64,000 nucleotides of DNA from Oceanospirillum sediminis (lineage in GTDB: Bacteria; Pseudomonadota; Gammaproteobacteria; Pseudomonadales; Halomonadaceae): NCBI RefSeq assembly GCF_014164585.1, contig NZ_JACJFM010000011.1, positions 62,001-126,000 on the forward strand, in the 5' to 3' direction. Position 1 is the first letter of the stretch. Each line of letters begins with the position of its first letter. Positions 19,193-29,775 of this stretch are shown here, one piece after another. Both the position numbers and the translations under genes were made by a program. The notes beneath the pieces were generated by a model, which worked only from the letters and a program-made list of their open reading frames with translations, was not told where the DNA came from and ran no database searches.

Positions 19193-21117
19193 TGAAAAAA
19201 TGGTTGCTTATGCTATTGGTCATGTTTACACCTGCGAAGTATCTGCAGGCAGATATTCAGGCCAGGCAAGGGGTGATTGATTTCAAACACTGGCACCTGA
19301 GTCCGGACGGGATTTTTGCGTTAAAAGGAGAGTGGCTGTTCTATCCGGGAAAGATATACCAGCTAAGAGATCTGCGCAATGAACGTCTGCCGGAGCCGGT
19401 TAGTTTCCCGGTGAGTTTACTGGATTGTAAAAGTTTATCTGATGGTCTTTTGCCTACTCAGATTCCGGGTTCCTGTGTCGCGACCTATGTTCTTGAGCTA
19501 AGAGGATTACCAGAGCAGCCTCTGGCTCTGTTTATTCCTGAGATGGCCACTGCGTTCAGGTTATTCTGGAATGAAAAAGAGCTGGCTGCTGGCGGTGTCG
19601 TATCTGATAATCCTCAGGCATTCCAGACATACAGTGGCCATCGCAGTATTGACCTTCCTGGTACAGATACTTCAGGAGTATTGATATTACAGGTTGCGAA
19701 CCTGCAAAGAGTCTCTCCGGCACCAGAGAGAGATCTGTTACTGGGGGATGCAGGGGCTATTCATAATTTTTACAACAGTGGAGAGCTGGTGCAGGCTCTG
19801 GCAGGTGCTCTGTCTGGTATTGCTGGCATTTTGCTATTTCTTCAGTATCTGACCCGTCATCGTTATGAGAGGTGTCTGTGGAGCCTGAGCCTGTTCAGCT
19901 TCTCGGTGATGATGTATACCTTCACAGAAGGTTTTAATGTATTGAACTGGTTTATCAGTGATCCAGAATTGCACTGGCCTGTTTCTTTACGAATTAAACT
20001 GATTGCACTGAACCTTTTTGTTCCCTGCCTGGCAATATGGCTGCATGGTTATTACCGGATTAGTTTTCCTGCCTGGTTTCTTAAAATGCTCTGGTGTCAG
20101 CTGCTGGTTGTTATTCCGGCGTTTATCTGGTTTCCGGTTGTGTGGCTGGCTGCTCTGGAGCCGGTTCAGATTTTGTTTAATATGATCAGTAATGTTCTGT
20201 TATTTATCTGGGTATTGCAATCCCCCTGGTACCGTTCAAAAGAAGCTCTGGCCATGATGTTGACCGTGATGATCTGTATTCTGACAGGTCTGCACGACAG
20301 TCTGGTTTACCTGTACCTGATACGTGGTGATGACTGGCTGCATATCGGGTTTACAGTATTTATCATTGGGCAAATATTTATTCTGGCTGTTACCCGAGCC
20401 AGAAAGCATGCCCGGATTCGTCGTCTTAATTACAACCTGGAGTTGAGTAAGGCGATGCACCAGAAGAGAGTTGATACCAGAAATAAAGCGCTGATGCATA
20501 AAGTATCTGAGCTGGAAACCATTAATGATGAGCTACAGTATCTGATGAAATTTGACGACCTTACCGGTTTGCTGCGGCAGAATGTTTTCATTAAAGATTG
20601 TGAGTATCGACTGAGATCTTCTGCTATTCCCGGACAGGTTGTGAGCATGCTGGTGCTGGATATTGATCGTTATAAACAGATCAGTGCTCAGTATGGCTAT
20701 CTGGCAGCAGATCAGACGGTTAAAGATATTGCTGGTTTGCTGGATCAGTGGGCTGTTGGCGAAAATTACAGTGTGGCACGATCAGACAGTGAGTCTTTTG
20801 CTTTGTTTGCTCTGAATATGTCTGAAGAGGAAGCCTTGCAGGAAGCGGAGTGGCTTCGAATCCGTATCCAGCAGAAAGTAATTACTATGCCGGGGCTGGG
20901 AAACTCGGCTGTTAATTTTCATGTGACCGCAAGTTTTGGTATCAGTTGCAGCCTTAGTGAAGAAGCGGTGTCTGAGCGCTTATTCAAAGAAGCAGGGCTG
21001 GCTTTGAACAGGGCAAAAATGGATGGCAGGAATTGTGTGGTGAGTTATAGCCGGATGCTGAATGATCGGCGTTATCCTCCTCCGGGAGTGATTGTCAGTG
21101 ATGATGTCCGGCTTTAA
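19192..21117 (+). CDS. 7TM receptor with degenerate GGDEF domain (DSESF)
   Basis: This 641-residue paralogue of the preceding gene has the same layout: signal peptide (about 1-21), an extracytoplasmic domain with the shared GEWLFYPG-like pattern, seven membrane helices (about 205-400), a coiled coil and a C-terminal GGDEF-fold domain. The metal-binding LVLDIDRYKQI is kept, but the signature aligns to DSESF at residues 532-536, so cyclase activity is very unlikely. It may act as a c-di-GMP or nucleotide sensor, or as a partner of the first receptor. A strong AAGGAGA site lies ten bases upstream, inside the end of the first gene. Confidence 0.87.
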   Translation: MKKWLLMLLVMFTPAKYLQADIQARQGVIDFKHWHLSPDGIFALKGEWLFYPGKIYQLRDLRNERLPEPVSFPVSLLDCKSLSDGLLPTQIPGSCVATYVLELRGLPEQPLALFIPEMATAFRLFWNEKELAAGGVVSDNPQAFQTYSGHRSIDLPGTDTSGVLILQVANLQRVSPAPERDLLLGDAGAIHNFYNSGELVQALAGALSGIAGILLFLQYLTRHRYERCLWSLSLFSFSVMMYTFTEGFNVLNWFISDPELHWPVSLRIKLIALNLFVPCLAIWLHGYYRISFPAWFLKMLWCQLLVVIPAFIWFPVVWLAALEPVQILFNMISNVLLFIWVLQSPWYRSKEALAMMLTVMICILTGLHDSLVYLYLIRGDDWLHIGFTVFIIGQIFILAVTRARKHARIRRLNYNLELSKAMHQKRVDTRNKALMHKVSELETINDELQYLMKFDDLTGLLRQNVFIKDCEYRLRSSAIPGQVVSMLVLDIDRYKQISAQYGYLAADQTVKDIAGLLDQWAVGENYSVARSDSESFALFALNMSEEEALQEAEWLRIRIQQKVITMPGLGNSAVNFHVTASFGISCSLSEEAVSERLFKEAGLALNRAKMDGRNCVVSYSRMLNDRRYPPPGVIVSDDVRL

Positions 21118-21133
21118 TAAAGAGTTGATAGAA

Positions 21134-21155
21134 GCTGTTACCTGATAGTAACAGC
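21134..21155. terminator. Hairpin between convergent receptor and cobQ genes
   Basis: GCTGTTAC and GTAACAGC form a perfect eight-pair stem around a six-base loop, 17 bases after the receptor stop. No T-run follows on either strand, so termination is only suggested by position. Confidence 0.4.
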
Positions 21156-21191
21156 ATCAGAACCGAAATAGTGAGTAACCTGAGAGTAATA

Positions 21192-22685
21192 TTACCTGAG
21201 GCTATTTTTGGGTAATTTGAGTAACTGCTCAAGTAATTCCAGATCCATGTGTTGTTCAATAGTATCTGCGATGCGGTTAATCGATTCATCATACAGGGAT
21301 TTAATGTCAAAGGGGGCTGCATCCTGTAGTCCGGCCCATTGCAGTAAGTGCTGGCAGGCATCCGGATGATCAAACAGGCCATGCAGGTAACAACCTGCAA
21401 TCTGGCCATCTTCTGAAATGGCACCGTCTGTTCGGTTTTGCAGTTGCAGAAATGGTCGGGACAGAGCTTTTCCATGAGTTACGCCAGCATGAATCTCGTA
21501 ACCTGTTACTGGAATATTTGTGGTATCCGATGTTAGTTTTGCGCAAATAGTTCCGGAAGTATTGATCAGTTGTTTTTCTGCTTCCAGTACTGTTTCTGCT
21601 TCAAATATTCCCAGGCCAGGCATTTTACCTGCAGGGCCTTCAATGCCTTCAGGGTCGTGTAGCCATTGTCCCAGCATCTGCCAGCCACCACAGATACCCA
21701 GTAGTTTACCGCCATATCTCAGATGTCTGAGCAGATAGTTCTCCCAGCCCTGTTCTCTGAGCCAGTTCAGATCATGCTGGACACTTTTGCTACCAGGCAG
21801 GATGACAAGATCGGCCGGAGGTGGTGTCTGATCCGGGGCTACAAAATGAAAATCAACCTGCGGATGCTGTCGCAGAGGATCGAAGTCGGTGTGGTTACTG
21901 ATTCTCGGCAGAACGGGGACAACTACCGTCAGATGGCTTTTTTCTCTGGCTTTGTCCGGAGCCGGGTTGACGCCGTCTTCGGCTTCAAGGCACAGGCCGT
22001 GCAGATAGGGTAAAACTGCTGTTACCGGCTTCCCTGTTCTTTGCTCAAGCCAGTCATTTCCGGGCTGTAATAACGATATATCACCTCTGAAGCGATTAAT
22101 GATAAAGCCTTTAGTCCGGTTCTGTTCACTGGCAGATAACAGTTCCAGAGTGCCGGTTAAATGAGCAAATACGCCGCCTTTATCGATATCTGCGACGATG
22201 ATTACCGGGCAATCCGCTGCTTCAGCAAAGCCCATATTGGCAATATCTCTGTCTCTGAGGTTGATTTCTGCCGGGCTGCCTGCGCCTTCTACTAATACGA
22301 TGTCATAGGCTTCTTTCAGACGCTGAAAGCTTTCCAGCACCGCAGTCATCGCTGTCGTTTTGTAGTCATGATAAGCCCTGGCATTCATATTGTTGACGGC
22401 CTGGCCGTGGATGATAACCTGGGCTCCGGTATCTGAATTAGGTTTCAGCAGTACAGGGTTCATATCGGTGTGGGGTTGCAGGTAGCAGGCCTGAGCCTGG
22501 GCAGCCTGAGCCCGGCCAATCTCTCCACCATCAACCGTTACTGCACTATTCAGAGCCATGTTCTGTGGTTTAAAAGGGGCAACTTTGAACCCCTTTCTTA
22601 CCAATAGCCTGCAAAGGCCTGTGACAACGGCGCTTTTTCCGGCATCGGAGGTGGTTCCCTGAATCATCAGTGTAGCAGCAGTCAT
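21192..22685 (-). CDS. cobQ: Cobyric acid synthase CobQ/CbiP
   Basis: CobQ amidates four side chains of adenosylcobyrinic acid diamide using glutamine and ATP. The 497-residue product has the P-loop-like [12 protein letters not shown] at residues 7-18, a synthetase domain, and a C-terminal class I glutamine amidotransferase domain with the nucleophile region [12 protein letters not shown] and the catalytic His in [10 protein letters not shown]. It diverges from cobD/cbiB, with which it shares a 131-base promoter region. Confidence 0.97.
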   Translation of the reverse strand: MTAATLMIQGTTSDAGKSAVVTGLCRLLVRKGFKVAPFKPQNMALNSAVTVDGGEIGRAQAAQAQACYLQPHTDMNPVLLKPNSDTGAQVIIHGQAVNNMNARAYHDYKTTAMTAVLESFQRLKEAYDIVLVEGAGSPAEINLRDRDIANMGFAEAADCPVIIVADIDKGGVFAHLTGTLELLSASEQNRTKGFIINRFRGDISLLQPGNDWLEQRTGKPVTAVLPYLHGLCLEAEDGVNPAPDKAREKSHLTVVVPVLPRISNHTDFDPLRQHPQVDFHFVAPDQTPPPADLVILPGSKSVQHDLNWLREQGWENYLLRHLRYGGKLLGICGGWQMLGQWLHDPEGIEGPAGKMPGLGIFEAETVLEAEKQLINTSGTICAKLTSDTTNIPVTGYEIHAGVTHGKALSRPFLQLQNRTDGAISEDGQIAGCYLHGLFDHPDACQHLLQWAGLQDAAPFDIKSLYDESINRIADTIEQHMDLELLEQLLKLPKNSLR

Positions 22686-22709
22686 AAAAAATCCTGTAGA
22701 TACAGCGGG

Positions 22710-22740
22710 TTGTTATGTGGTCGGGTAAAGCGGCTATAAT
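22710..22740 (+). promoter_or_regulatory. Putative sigma-70 promoter for cobD-cobC
   Basis: TTGTTA (22710-22715) and a consensus TATAAT (22735-22740) are 19 bases apart, upstream of the cobD start at 22817. The spacing is longer than ideal. Confidence 0.5.
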
Positions 22741-22816
22741 AGCGCCTTTTGTCTCCGAAAGAGATGGTGGTTTTTTCTCTCATTCGGGTTTTATGCGGTA
22801 CTTCAGGTTATAAACC

Positions 22817-23830
22817 ATGATTTTTTTTGCTGCTGAGCAGATCTTATTTGCATTATGGGCAGGGGTCATTCTTGATCTTTGCTTTGGTGAACCGAAACGT
22901 TTTCATCCTCTGGCCGGGTTTGGCTATCTGGTCTCTGCTCTGGAAAGAAGAGTTAACCCTTCCCGGAATGAGTTGATGATGAACACCAGATCCACTATTT
23001 TACTCCGACTGAAAGGTCTGCTGGCCTGGGTTATTGTGGTACTGCCTTTACCGGTTGTTATTGCTTCGTTCGTACCTGAATCACTGAACGTTGAAGGGGA
23101 TAATATATTATCAGTGTTGACCTGGTGGCTGATTAATAGTGTCGTACTGTGGTTTGCACTGGGTGGGCGCAGTCTGATACAGCATCTTAACTGGATCTAT
23201 GAACCTTTGGTGCGTAATGACCTGAATGAGGCGCGTAGTAAGGTGGGCTGGATTGTCAGTCGTGATACCAGTGATATGGATGAGATGCGAGTGTGCCGGG
23301 CGGGCATTGAGTCTGGGCTGGAGAATGGCAGCGATGCTATTTATGCTCCTTTATTCTGGTTTATTATTGCCGGTGCTCCGGGCGTACTTCTGTATCGACT
23401 GGCAAATACAATGGATGCGATGTGGGGCTATAAAACCTCTCGATTTCTTCATCTGGGCTGGGCCAGTGCCAGAATAGATGATGTACTGAACTATATCCCC
23501 GCCAGAATAACCGCTGTCCTGTATGCAGTGGGTGGTCACTATCGTTCTGCGTGGCACTGCTGGCGACAACAGGCTGAACACTGGGAAAGCCCTAATGCCG
23601 GACCTGTTATGGCCTCTGGCGCGGGGGCTTTACGTTTGTCTCTGGGAGGCGGAGACACATATCATGGGGTATGGAAAGAGCGACCTCTGCTTGGCCTCAC
23701 TCCTGAAGAAGGAGGTCAGTATGCCGGAAAAGAAGATCTGTTACGCACTATGGTGCTGTTGAAAAAGGTTCTGGCCTATTGGCTGATTGTTGCAAGCCTG
23801 CTGTTAATTCTGGTCATGGGTACAGCCTGA
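22817..23830 (+). CDS. cobD: Adenosylcobinamide-phosphate synthase CobD/CbiB
   Basis: This inner-membrane enzyme attaches aminopropanol (or its phosphate) to adenosylcobyric acid. The 337-residue protein has several membrane helices and the family motifs GVILDLCFGEPKRFHPLAGFG near the start, VSRDTSDMDE, and the central NTMDAMWGYK. The next gene, cobC, starts directly after the stop and has no clear ribosome binding site, which suggests coupled translation. Confidence 0.95.
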   Translation: MIFFAAEQILFALWAGVILDLCFGEPKRFHPLAGFGYLVSALERRVNPSRNELMMNTRSTILLRLKGLLAWVIVVLPLPVVIASFVPESLNVEGDNILSVLTWWLINSVVLWFALGGRSLIQHLNWIYEPLVRNDLNEARSKVGWIVSRDTSDMDEMRVCRAGIESGLENGSDAIYAPLFWFIIAGAPGVLLYRLANTMDAMWGYKTSRFLHLGWASARIDDVLNYIPARITAVLYAVGGHYRSAWHCWRQQAEHWESPNAGPVMASGAGALRLSLGGGDTYHGVWKERPLLGLTPEEGGQYAGKEDLLRTMVLLKKVLAYWLIVASLLLILVMGTA

Positions 23831-24883
23831 ATGAGTATTGTGCTTCAGAATACAGATGATCTTACCTCGCCTCCCGTTCATGGTGGCGATGTCCGGCGTA
23901 TTCTTCAGGAATATCCTGATGCTCCTGAGCCTTTACTGGATCTGTCTGCGGCATTAAACCCTTTGCCCTGGGCTGTGCCGGACCGTATACCTCTGCAGCT
24001 CTTTCATCACTTACCGGATGGTTATGATGAGCTGTTGTTATCTGCTTGTTCATTTTATCAGCAGGATAATCTCTGGCCGGTTAATGGTTCTCAACAGGCC
24101 ATTGAGGTTTTACCCCGTTTAAGGTCCGAAAGCGTGATCGCTGTGCCTGATTCTGGTTATCAGGAGCATGCCTGGTGCTGGAAAAAGCAAGGGCACAGTG
24201 TTTTTCGTTATCAGGCTGAGGATCTGATTGGGGATAATTTTTATGACCTGTTGAGTCAGATTGATGTACTGGTTGTTATCAACCCGAATAATCCGACAGG
24301 ACAGTTGTTTTCATCTGAGCGCTTGCGCCTCTGTTATCAGTACCTGGCTGAAAAAGGTGGCTGGCTGATCGTAGATGAAGCCTTTATGGATATTTTGCCT
24401 GTGCAGATACAGAAGGATGCTGCTCTGATATCAGAGGTCGCTTCTGATGGGTTATGGGTGCTCAGGTCTCTGGGTAAGTATTCCGGTTTAGCCGGGATTC
24501 GATCAGGCTTTGTCGCCTCTTCAGTCAATAATCTGCAATTGTTTCGTCTTCAGTGCGGACCCTGGCATATGAGTGCTGTGACAGCCTGGCTGACACAACA
24601 GTTTCTGCAGGATAAGAGGTGGCATGAAAATATTAAAACAGAGTTGTATTATTGCTTTTCTAAGCAGAAAACGTTGCTTCAGCATTATTTCAGTATCATA
24701 GGTGAAACTCCGCTATTTCTGACATGCCAGAGTTCGGATGTTACAGGTATTCAGAACCAGTTGGCACAGTCAGGGATACGCGTGAGAGCATTCCCTGAAC
24801 AGGGGTGGCTACGGTTTGGTTTGCTCCGCGATAATTCAGGCCATCATCGATTAAAGAATACGCTGAAACAGAAGGCGTTATGA
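23831..24883 (+). CDS. cobC: Threonine-phosphate decarboxylase-like aminotransferase CobC
   Basis: CobC is a PLP enzyme that supplies the aminopropanol phosphate linker for cobalamin; in Salmonella the equivalent is called CobD. The 350-residue product has the VHGGDVRR start typical of the family, the class I/II aminotransferase motif [15 protein letters not shown], and the PLP lysine Lys216 in [11 protein letters not shown]. It directly follows cobD. Its last six bases overlap the end of the convergent histidine kinase gene. Confidence 0.92.
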   Translation: MSIVLQNTDDLTSPPVHGGDVRRILQEYPDAPEPLLDLSAALNPLPWAVPDRIPLQLFHHLPDGYDELLLSACSFYQQDNLWPVNGSQQAIEVLPRLRSESVIAVPDSGYQEHAWCWKKQGHSVFRYQAEDLIGDNFYDLLSQIDVLVVINPNNPTGQLFSSERLRLCYQYLAEKGGWLIVDEAFMDILPVQIQKDAALISEVASDGLWVLRSLGKYSGLAGIRSGFVASSVNNLQLFRLQCGPWHMSAVTAWLTQQFLQDKRWHENIKTELYYCFSKQKTLLQHYFSIIGETPLFLTCQSSDVTGIQNQLAQSGIRVRAFPEQGWLRFGLLRDNSGHHRLKNTLKQKAL

Positions 24884-27778
24884 CGCAAAGTGTTTCATCA
24901 AATAATCCTGAGCTGGCCGCAGGTTTTTCTCAAGCACCTGGTATGCCTGTATCACTTCATTCTCTGCGTTCTGTTTCATCGACTTTTCCAGAGCTATAGC
25001 TGCTTGCTCTGCCTCAAGGAAAGCAAAGGTTCCCATCAGGCCTTTCAGTGTATGTACAAGGCGCAGGGTATTCTCCTGATATGGCGCGTCTGAAATCATA
25101 GTCTGTAGAGAAGGCAGGATATCGTGATAGTTCATCATAAAATCCTGCAGCAATTCAGCCATAAACTCTGGGTCATCCCCCAGCTTTCTCAGGGCTGTAT
25201 GGCTATCACAGCCTGGTATACTGGCTATCCACTGCCATTGCTCTGGCAGAGACGGGGTGTTTTCTGCTGCTATCTGTTCTGTGTCTATCGGCTCAAAAAC
25301 AGGAGAGCTGAGCTTCTGAGGTGGGCTGAGGTTAGCTGGAATCCATTTTAATAATACTCTGCTGAGCAGATTCGGGTCGACAGGTTTACTGATGTGCTCA
25401 TTCATTCCGGCAGCGAGGCATCGTTCTTTATCACCTCGCATGGCATTTGCTGTCATAGCAATAACAGGGAGTTTATCCTGTTTTAGCGTATGACGGATCT
25501 GCCGGATAGTTTCATAGCCATCCATAACAGGCATCTGAATATCACAGAGAACCAGAGCAAAAGATTCTGCTTTCAGGTACTCGATGGCTTCCCAGCCGTT
25601 ATTTGCAATGGTGACCTGCATACCTCGCTTTTCCAGTAACTCTCTGGCAACTTGCTGGTTAATCAGGTTGTCTTCAACCAGCAAAATATGTGCGCCCTGA
25701 ATTTTGCTCAGAGCCTGCTTCAATGAGGCGTCTGGTAATAACTTGTCCTGCCTTCTGATCTGAGATGTGCCATAGGCAGACGCAATACAGTCCATCAGGG
25801 CTGAGGCATTGACGGGCTTTCGCAGCAGCTGACTAATTCCCGGATGTTGTCTGATCCGCTCGGTCTCATGATGGCTATGAGTAATCATGGCGATCATGCG
25901 TGTATCTGGTGCTTGTAAAGAGTAGTTTACCAGATCTGAACTTTGTAAATCTGATAGTTGCCAATCGACCAGGATCAGATCATAGTGTCCCTGTTTCAGC
26001 ATTCTGGTGGCACAGGTGGCAGAGGAAGCCTGCCCGGTCTCAAAGCCAGATTGATGTAGCAATTCAGCAATAATGCCTCTGGCCTTGCTGTTATCATCAA
26101 TAATCAGAATTTTATGCCCGGTTAAGTCGGGTAACTGCATTTTTTTCTGTGCAGAATAAGCCTGTTTCTGGCAGATAATGCTGAACCTGAAGGTGCTGCC
26201 CTGACCAGGTGTACTCTCTACAGTCATGTTGCCATGCATCTGTTTGACCAGATACTGAGAAATTGCCAGCCCCAGCCCGGTACCGCCAAAACGACGAGTA
26301 GTCGAGGCATCAGCCTGACTGAATGGCCTGAACAAATGACTGGACTCATCTTCTGACATACCTATGCCAGTATCAGATACAGCAAAGTGTAATTCTACCT
26401 TATCTTCACCCAGGTGCTTAGGGGTAGCTGAAACCAGTACTTCACCATAATCGGTAAATTTAATAGCATTACTACATAAATTTATCAGGATTTGCCCCAG
26501 GCGCAATGAGTCTCCATACAGTGCTCTGGGAATATCTGTTGGGAACGAAAATAGCAGCTCCAGTCCTTTTTGTTCAGCTTTCAGGCTGACTATTCTGGCC
26601 AGATTTTCGATCACATCATCCAGATCAAACGGGGAGTGTTCAATTTCCAGTTTGCCAGCTTCAATTTTAGAAAAATCCAGAATATCGTTAATAATGCCCA
26701 GAAGGCCTGTTGCAGACTGATGAATGGTATCCAGGTAGCTGGCTTGAGGGGAATCAGGAGCATTTTCATAGGCCAGCTGGCTCAAACCTATAATCGCATT
26801 CATTGGGGTGCGGATTTCATGGCTCATATTAGCCAGAAAATTACTTTTCATCTGATTGGCGGTATCGGAGGCTTCTTTAGCTTTCGCCAGGGTCTGTTCC
26901 GCCATTTTTCGCTGTGTGATGTCACTGCCCTCAGGCAGTAATAATATGACTTTACCGCTGTCGTCAAAAATAGGCGTCAGTTTAAAGTCAATGTTAAGCT
27001 GGTGGCCATCAGGTGCATAGCTAATTACTTCAAAATGAGCTCCGATACCTTTTGCAGCTCTATCGATAGCTGAGCGGATCTTTTGTTGCTGCTCTTCCGA
27101 TTGTCTCCACCAGTTGCCTTGCCAGAAATATTGTCCTTTCAGCATTTCACCAGATTGTTGGGCGAGTTCGGATGCAGCACGGTTAACAACCAGAATTTTC
27201 CCGCTTGTATCCAGAATTGCCAGCAGTTCAGAGGCATTATTGATAACAGCATTGAAATAATCTGTGGCTTGTTGGAGTGCCTGTTCGTTCTGTTTGTGTT
27301 CTCTTAAATCCCGAACGATACCGGTAAAAAAGATATTACCGTTGGTAATGACTTCGCTGACAGCAAGATAAAGAGGAAATTGTTCCCCGCTTTTAGTCAG
27401 GCCAACTACTTCACGCCCAATACCAACCGCTCGACTACTCTGATCTGTAGTACTTCTGCGTTTCATATAGTGTTTCAGAAAACTATTATGCTGGCTGCGG
27501 TAGGGTTCCGGCATCAGTTCGGAAATATTCCGGCCTGTAATCTCCTTTGCGCTATAACCAAAAATGTGTTCGGCAGAGGGATTAAAGCGAATAATTAAGC
27601 CCTGGGGGTTGATACAGATAATGCCATCCACGGTCGTATCAAGAATGGCTTGCAGATAGTTTAATTGTTCTGCGGTATGTTTCTTCCGGTTACGTTCTTG
27701 CCTGGGCAGCAGGAGCATTGTCAGGAGCCCTCCGGCAAAAAATGCGATCAGGGCCGAAAGTAATATGTCTGCAGGCAC
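24878..27778 (-). CDS. Hybrid sensor histidine kinase, PAS-PAS-HisKA-HATPase-REC-REC-HPt
   Basis: The 966-residue protein has one N-terminal membrane helix (about 4-24), PAS domains near 45-165 and 165-295, a HisKA domain with the phosphorylated His320 in [14 protein letters not shown], a HATPase domain with N box ([11 protein letters not shown]), DTGIGM and GTGLGLA, two receiver domains (ILIIDDN...LVDWQ and ILLVEDN...LCDIQMP, each with its acceptor Asp), and a C-terminal HPt domain with the His in VHTLKG. It therefore carries a complete His-Asp-His relay and would need a separate output regulator, which is not next to it. The first PAS ([16 protein letters not shown]) is of the FixL-like type, but haem binding cannot be judged. 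Confidence 0.95.
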   Translation of the reverse strand: MPADILLSALIAFFAGGLLTMLLLPRQERNRKKHTAEQLNYLQAILDTTVDGIICINPQGLIIRFNPSAEHIFGYSAKEITGRNISELMPEPYRSQHNSFLKHYMKRRSTTDQSSRAVGIGREVVGLTKSGEQFPLYLAVSEVITNGNIFFTGIVRDLREHKQNEQALQQATDYFNAVINNASELLAILDTSGKILVVNRAASELAQQSGEMLKGQYFWQGNWWRQSEEQQQKIRSAIDRAAKGIGAHFEVISYAPDGHQLNIDFKLTPIFDDSGKVILLLPEGSDITQRKMAEQTLAKAKEASDTANQMKSNFLANMSHEIRTPMNAIIGLSQLAYENAPDSPQASYLDTIHQSATGLLGIINDILDFSKIEAGKLEIEHSPFDLDDVIENLARIVSLKAEQKGLELLFSFPTDIPRALYGDSLRLGQILINLCSNAIKFTDYGEVLVSATPKHLGEDKVELHFAVSDTGIGMSEDESSHLFRPFSQADASTTRRFGGTGLGLAISQYLVKQMHGNMTVESTPGQGSTFRFSIICQKQAYSAQKKMQLPDLTGHKILIIDDNSKARGIIAELLHQSGFETGQASSATCATRMLKQGHYDLILVDWQLSDLQSSDLVNYSLQAPDTRMIAMITHSHHETERIRQHPGISQLLRKPVNASALMDCIASAYGTSQIRRQDKLLPDASLKQALSKIQGAHILLVEDNLINQQVARELLEKRGMQVTIANNGWEAIEYLKAESFALVLCDIQMPVMDGYETIRQIRHTLKQDKLPVIAMTANAMRGDKERCLAAGMNEHISKPVDPNLLSRVLLKWIPANLSPPQKLSSPVFEPIDTEQIAAENTPSLPEQWQWIASIPGCDSHTALRKLGDDPEFMAELLQDFMMNYHDILPSLQTMISDAPYQENTLRLVHTLKGLMGTFAFLEAEQAAIALEKSMKQNAENEVIQAYQVLEKNLRPAQDYLMKHFAS

Positions 27779-27929
27779 TATCTGTGAACCTTTTTAATGA
27801 CAGCGTCTGATAAACGGGTATCGTAGATCAGTTGATTGTATCTTTATGTAAACTTGAAGATTAGCGAAGAAGAATAAAAAACACCAGTCCCTGAAGAGGT
27901 TTTATGATTCAGTGGTCACTTCTGTCAGC

Positions 27930-27969
27930 TACTTCTGCAAAGAGTTCATTGGAAATTTTTGCAGAAGTA
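27930..27969. repeat. 12-bp perfect inverted repeat downstream of the 92-aa gene
   Basis: TACTTCTGCAAA (27930-27941) and TTTGCAGAAGTA (27958-27969) are perfect inverted copies separated by 16 bases. The repeat sits 16 bases beyond the stop of the small minus-strand gene. There is no T-run on the minus strand, so it is not a typical intrinsic terminator; it could be an RNA-stabilising hairpin or a protein site. Confidence 0.6.
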
Positions 27970-27984
27970 ACAGAACAAACAGCA

Positions 27985-28263
27985 TCAGAATGGAACAAAA
28001 AGAACAATGAGCAGCAAAAGAGCGCCAAGTATCAGTAAGATATCTATCACCCAGCGAGCGGGAGATTTTTTTGCTTTTTTCTTCCCCCGGCCCTGTTGAT
28101 TCGCACGTTGTTTTTTTGCTTCTTCTTCGAGTCGTTTTTGCTTTCGGACTGTGCTTTGTTTTGCCCTGTCTCGCTGTTTTCGAAATTCAGCGGAGCGCTT
28201 TTTGTCTTCAGCTTCTTGTTTTCGCCGAAGGGCATCAGCCTTCAGCTTACTCATATCTGCCAT
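27985..28263 (-). CDS. Small basic single-pass membrane protein, unknown function
   Basis: I do not recognise a named family. The 92-residue product is extremely rich in Lys, Arg, Glu and Gln over residues 1-68, likely a charged coiled coil, and ends in a single hydrophobic helix (about 70-90: VIDILLILGALLLLIVLFV). That layout suggests a tail-anchored protein with a basic cytoplasmic stalk. Coding is supported by the clear hydrophobic C-terminal helix and by the lack of any better frame. It lies between ppnN and the histidine kinase, on the same strand. Confidence 0.65.
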   Translation of the reverse strand: MADMSKLKADALRRKQEAEDKKRSAEFRKQRDRAKQSTVRKQKRLEEEAKKQRANQQGRGKKKAKKSPARWVIDILLILGALLLLIVLFVPF

Positions 28264-28350
28264 TTATAACCTCGGACTGAAGCAGAAAAACATCCGTTTA
28301 ATTTCTGCTGGGTTCCTTCTTTATTTCAGATGTGAAGTACCTTCCATGCA

Positions 28351-29727
28351 CTATTTCACAATTTCATAACAGGGATTATAGTCAGATCCCGGTAATTTCA
28401 TTCGTTGTTGACTCACGAATGATTGTAGTAAAGCATCCAGGGGGGCCATGATGGCTTTATTACCCCGGATCTGGAATGGTCCTTGCTTCTCAATTGCAAT
28501 AATTCCCTGTGCTTTCACATTACCCGCAACTATACCGGAAAAAGCACGTCGCAGATTAGCTGCCAGAATGTGGGGAGGCTGATCAGGGCGTATTTCCAGA
28601 TTCGACATATTCTCATGGGTCGGCTCAAATGGCTGCTGGAATTCTGGTGAAATTTTCAGTCGCCAGTTGAAATAGAAAGCATCATTGTTATTTCTCCTGA
28701 ATTGTTCAACCTGATCAATTCCTGAGTTCATCTCGCGCGCGACACTTTCCGGATCATTAACAATTATTTTATACCTTTGCCGGGCTTTTTGTCCCAGAGT
28801 AAGAGCAATAAACTCATCGATCTGTTGCCAGTACTGATGACTATTTTCCGGGCCGGTAAAAATAACCGGGTAGGGCAGTTCATCATTCTCAGGGTTCAAC
28901 AGTACCCCCAGCAGATAGAGAATCTCTTCTGCAGTGCCAGCACCGCCCGGAAAGACAATAATACCATGAGCGGTACGGACAAATGCTTCCAGCCTCTTCT
29001 CTATATCGGGCATAATCACCAATTCATTAACAATTGGGTTCGGCGATTCCGCTGCAATGATTCCCGGTTCAGATATTCCGAGATAACGTCCATCTCTTAT
29101 TCTTTGTTTTGCATGTGCCAGGTTTGCTCCTTTCATCGGTCCTTTCATCGCTCCCGGACCGCAGCCTGTGCAGATGTTAAGACCCCGAAGTCCCAGTTCA
29201 TGGCCGACTTCTTTGGTATAGTTATATTCCTCCCGGCTTATGGAGTGCCCTCCCCAGCATACGACCAAATTGGGTTTCTGGCTGGCTTTCAGGGCACCGG
29301 CATTACGCAGAATATGGAAAATAGCATCGGTAATACCATCAGGATCATTCAGATCAAAGCGGTTGTTATGCTCAATCTCATTGCTGACGTAAACGATATC
29401 TCTTAATACCGAAGACAAATGCTCTCTTATTCCTCTGATCATTGCCCCTTCAACGAAGGCGCTGGCCGGAGCCTGAGTCAGTTTCAGTTTGACTCCTCTG
29501 TCCTGCTGTATAACTTCAATATCAAAGTTTTTATTCTGTTCCAGAATAGCCTTACTGTCGTCTGTATGATTACCGCAATTCAGCACGGCCAGAGCGCATC
29601 CCCTGAGCAGACCATGCTGTCCATTCTCTGACGTTGATTTCAGTCGATTCACTTCGTTCTGTGAGAGGACTTCCAGGCTGCCTTCCGGAGAAACCAGAGT
29701 ATTGATTCCATGACTGATCGTATTCAT
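28351..29727 (-). CDS. ppnN: Nucleotide 5'-monophosphate nucleosidase PpnN (LOG family)
   Basis: PpnN (formerly YgdH) hydrolyses purine and pyrimidine nucleoside monophosphates to base and ribose phosphate, and in E. coli is controlled by (p)ppGpp. The 458-residue product has the extended N-terminal domain of PpnN, the LOG core with CTGCGPGAMKGPMKGA and the signature PGGAGTAEEILYLLG, and the C-terminal PpnN domain. Length matches the E. coli protein (about 454 residues), which separates it from short cytokinin-type LOG proteins. yfcL lies just upstream on the same strand. Confidence 0.93.
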   Translation of the reverse strand: MNTISHGINTLVSPEGSLEVLSQNEVNRLKSTSENGQHGLLRGCALAVLNCGNHTDDSKAILEQNKNFDIEVIQQDRGVKLKLTQAPASAFVEGAMIRGIREHLSSVLRDIVYVSNEIEHNNRFDLNDPDGITDAIFHILRNAGALKASQKPNLVVCWGGHSISREEYNYTKEVGHELGLRGLNICTGCGPGAMKGPMKGANLAHAKQRIRDGRYLGISEPGIIAAESPNPIVNELVIMPDIEKRLEAFVRTAHGIIVFPGGAGTAEEILYLLGVLLNPENDELPYPVIFTGPENSHQYWQQIDEFIALTLGQKARQRYKIIVNDPESVAREMNSGIDQVEQFRRNNNDAFYFNWRLKISPEFQQPFEPTHENMSNLEIRPDQPPHILAANLRRAFSGIVAGNVKAQGIIAIEKQGPFQIRGNKAIMAPLDALLQSFVSQQRMKLPGSDYNPCYEIVK

Positions 29728-29775
29728 GTCGTCTTCCTTCGTAATCCTGATGATTGCCTGAGCTGATGTTCTTCT

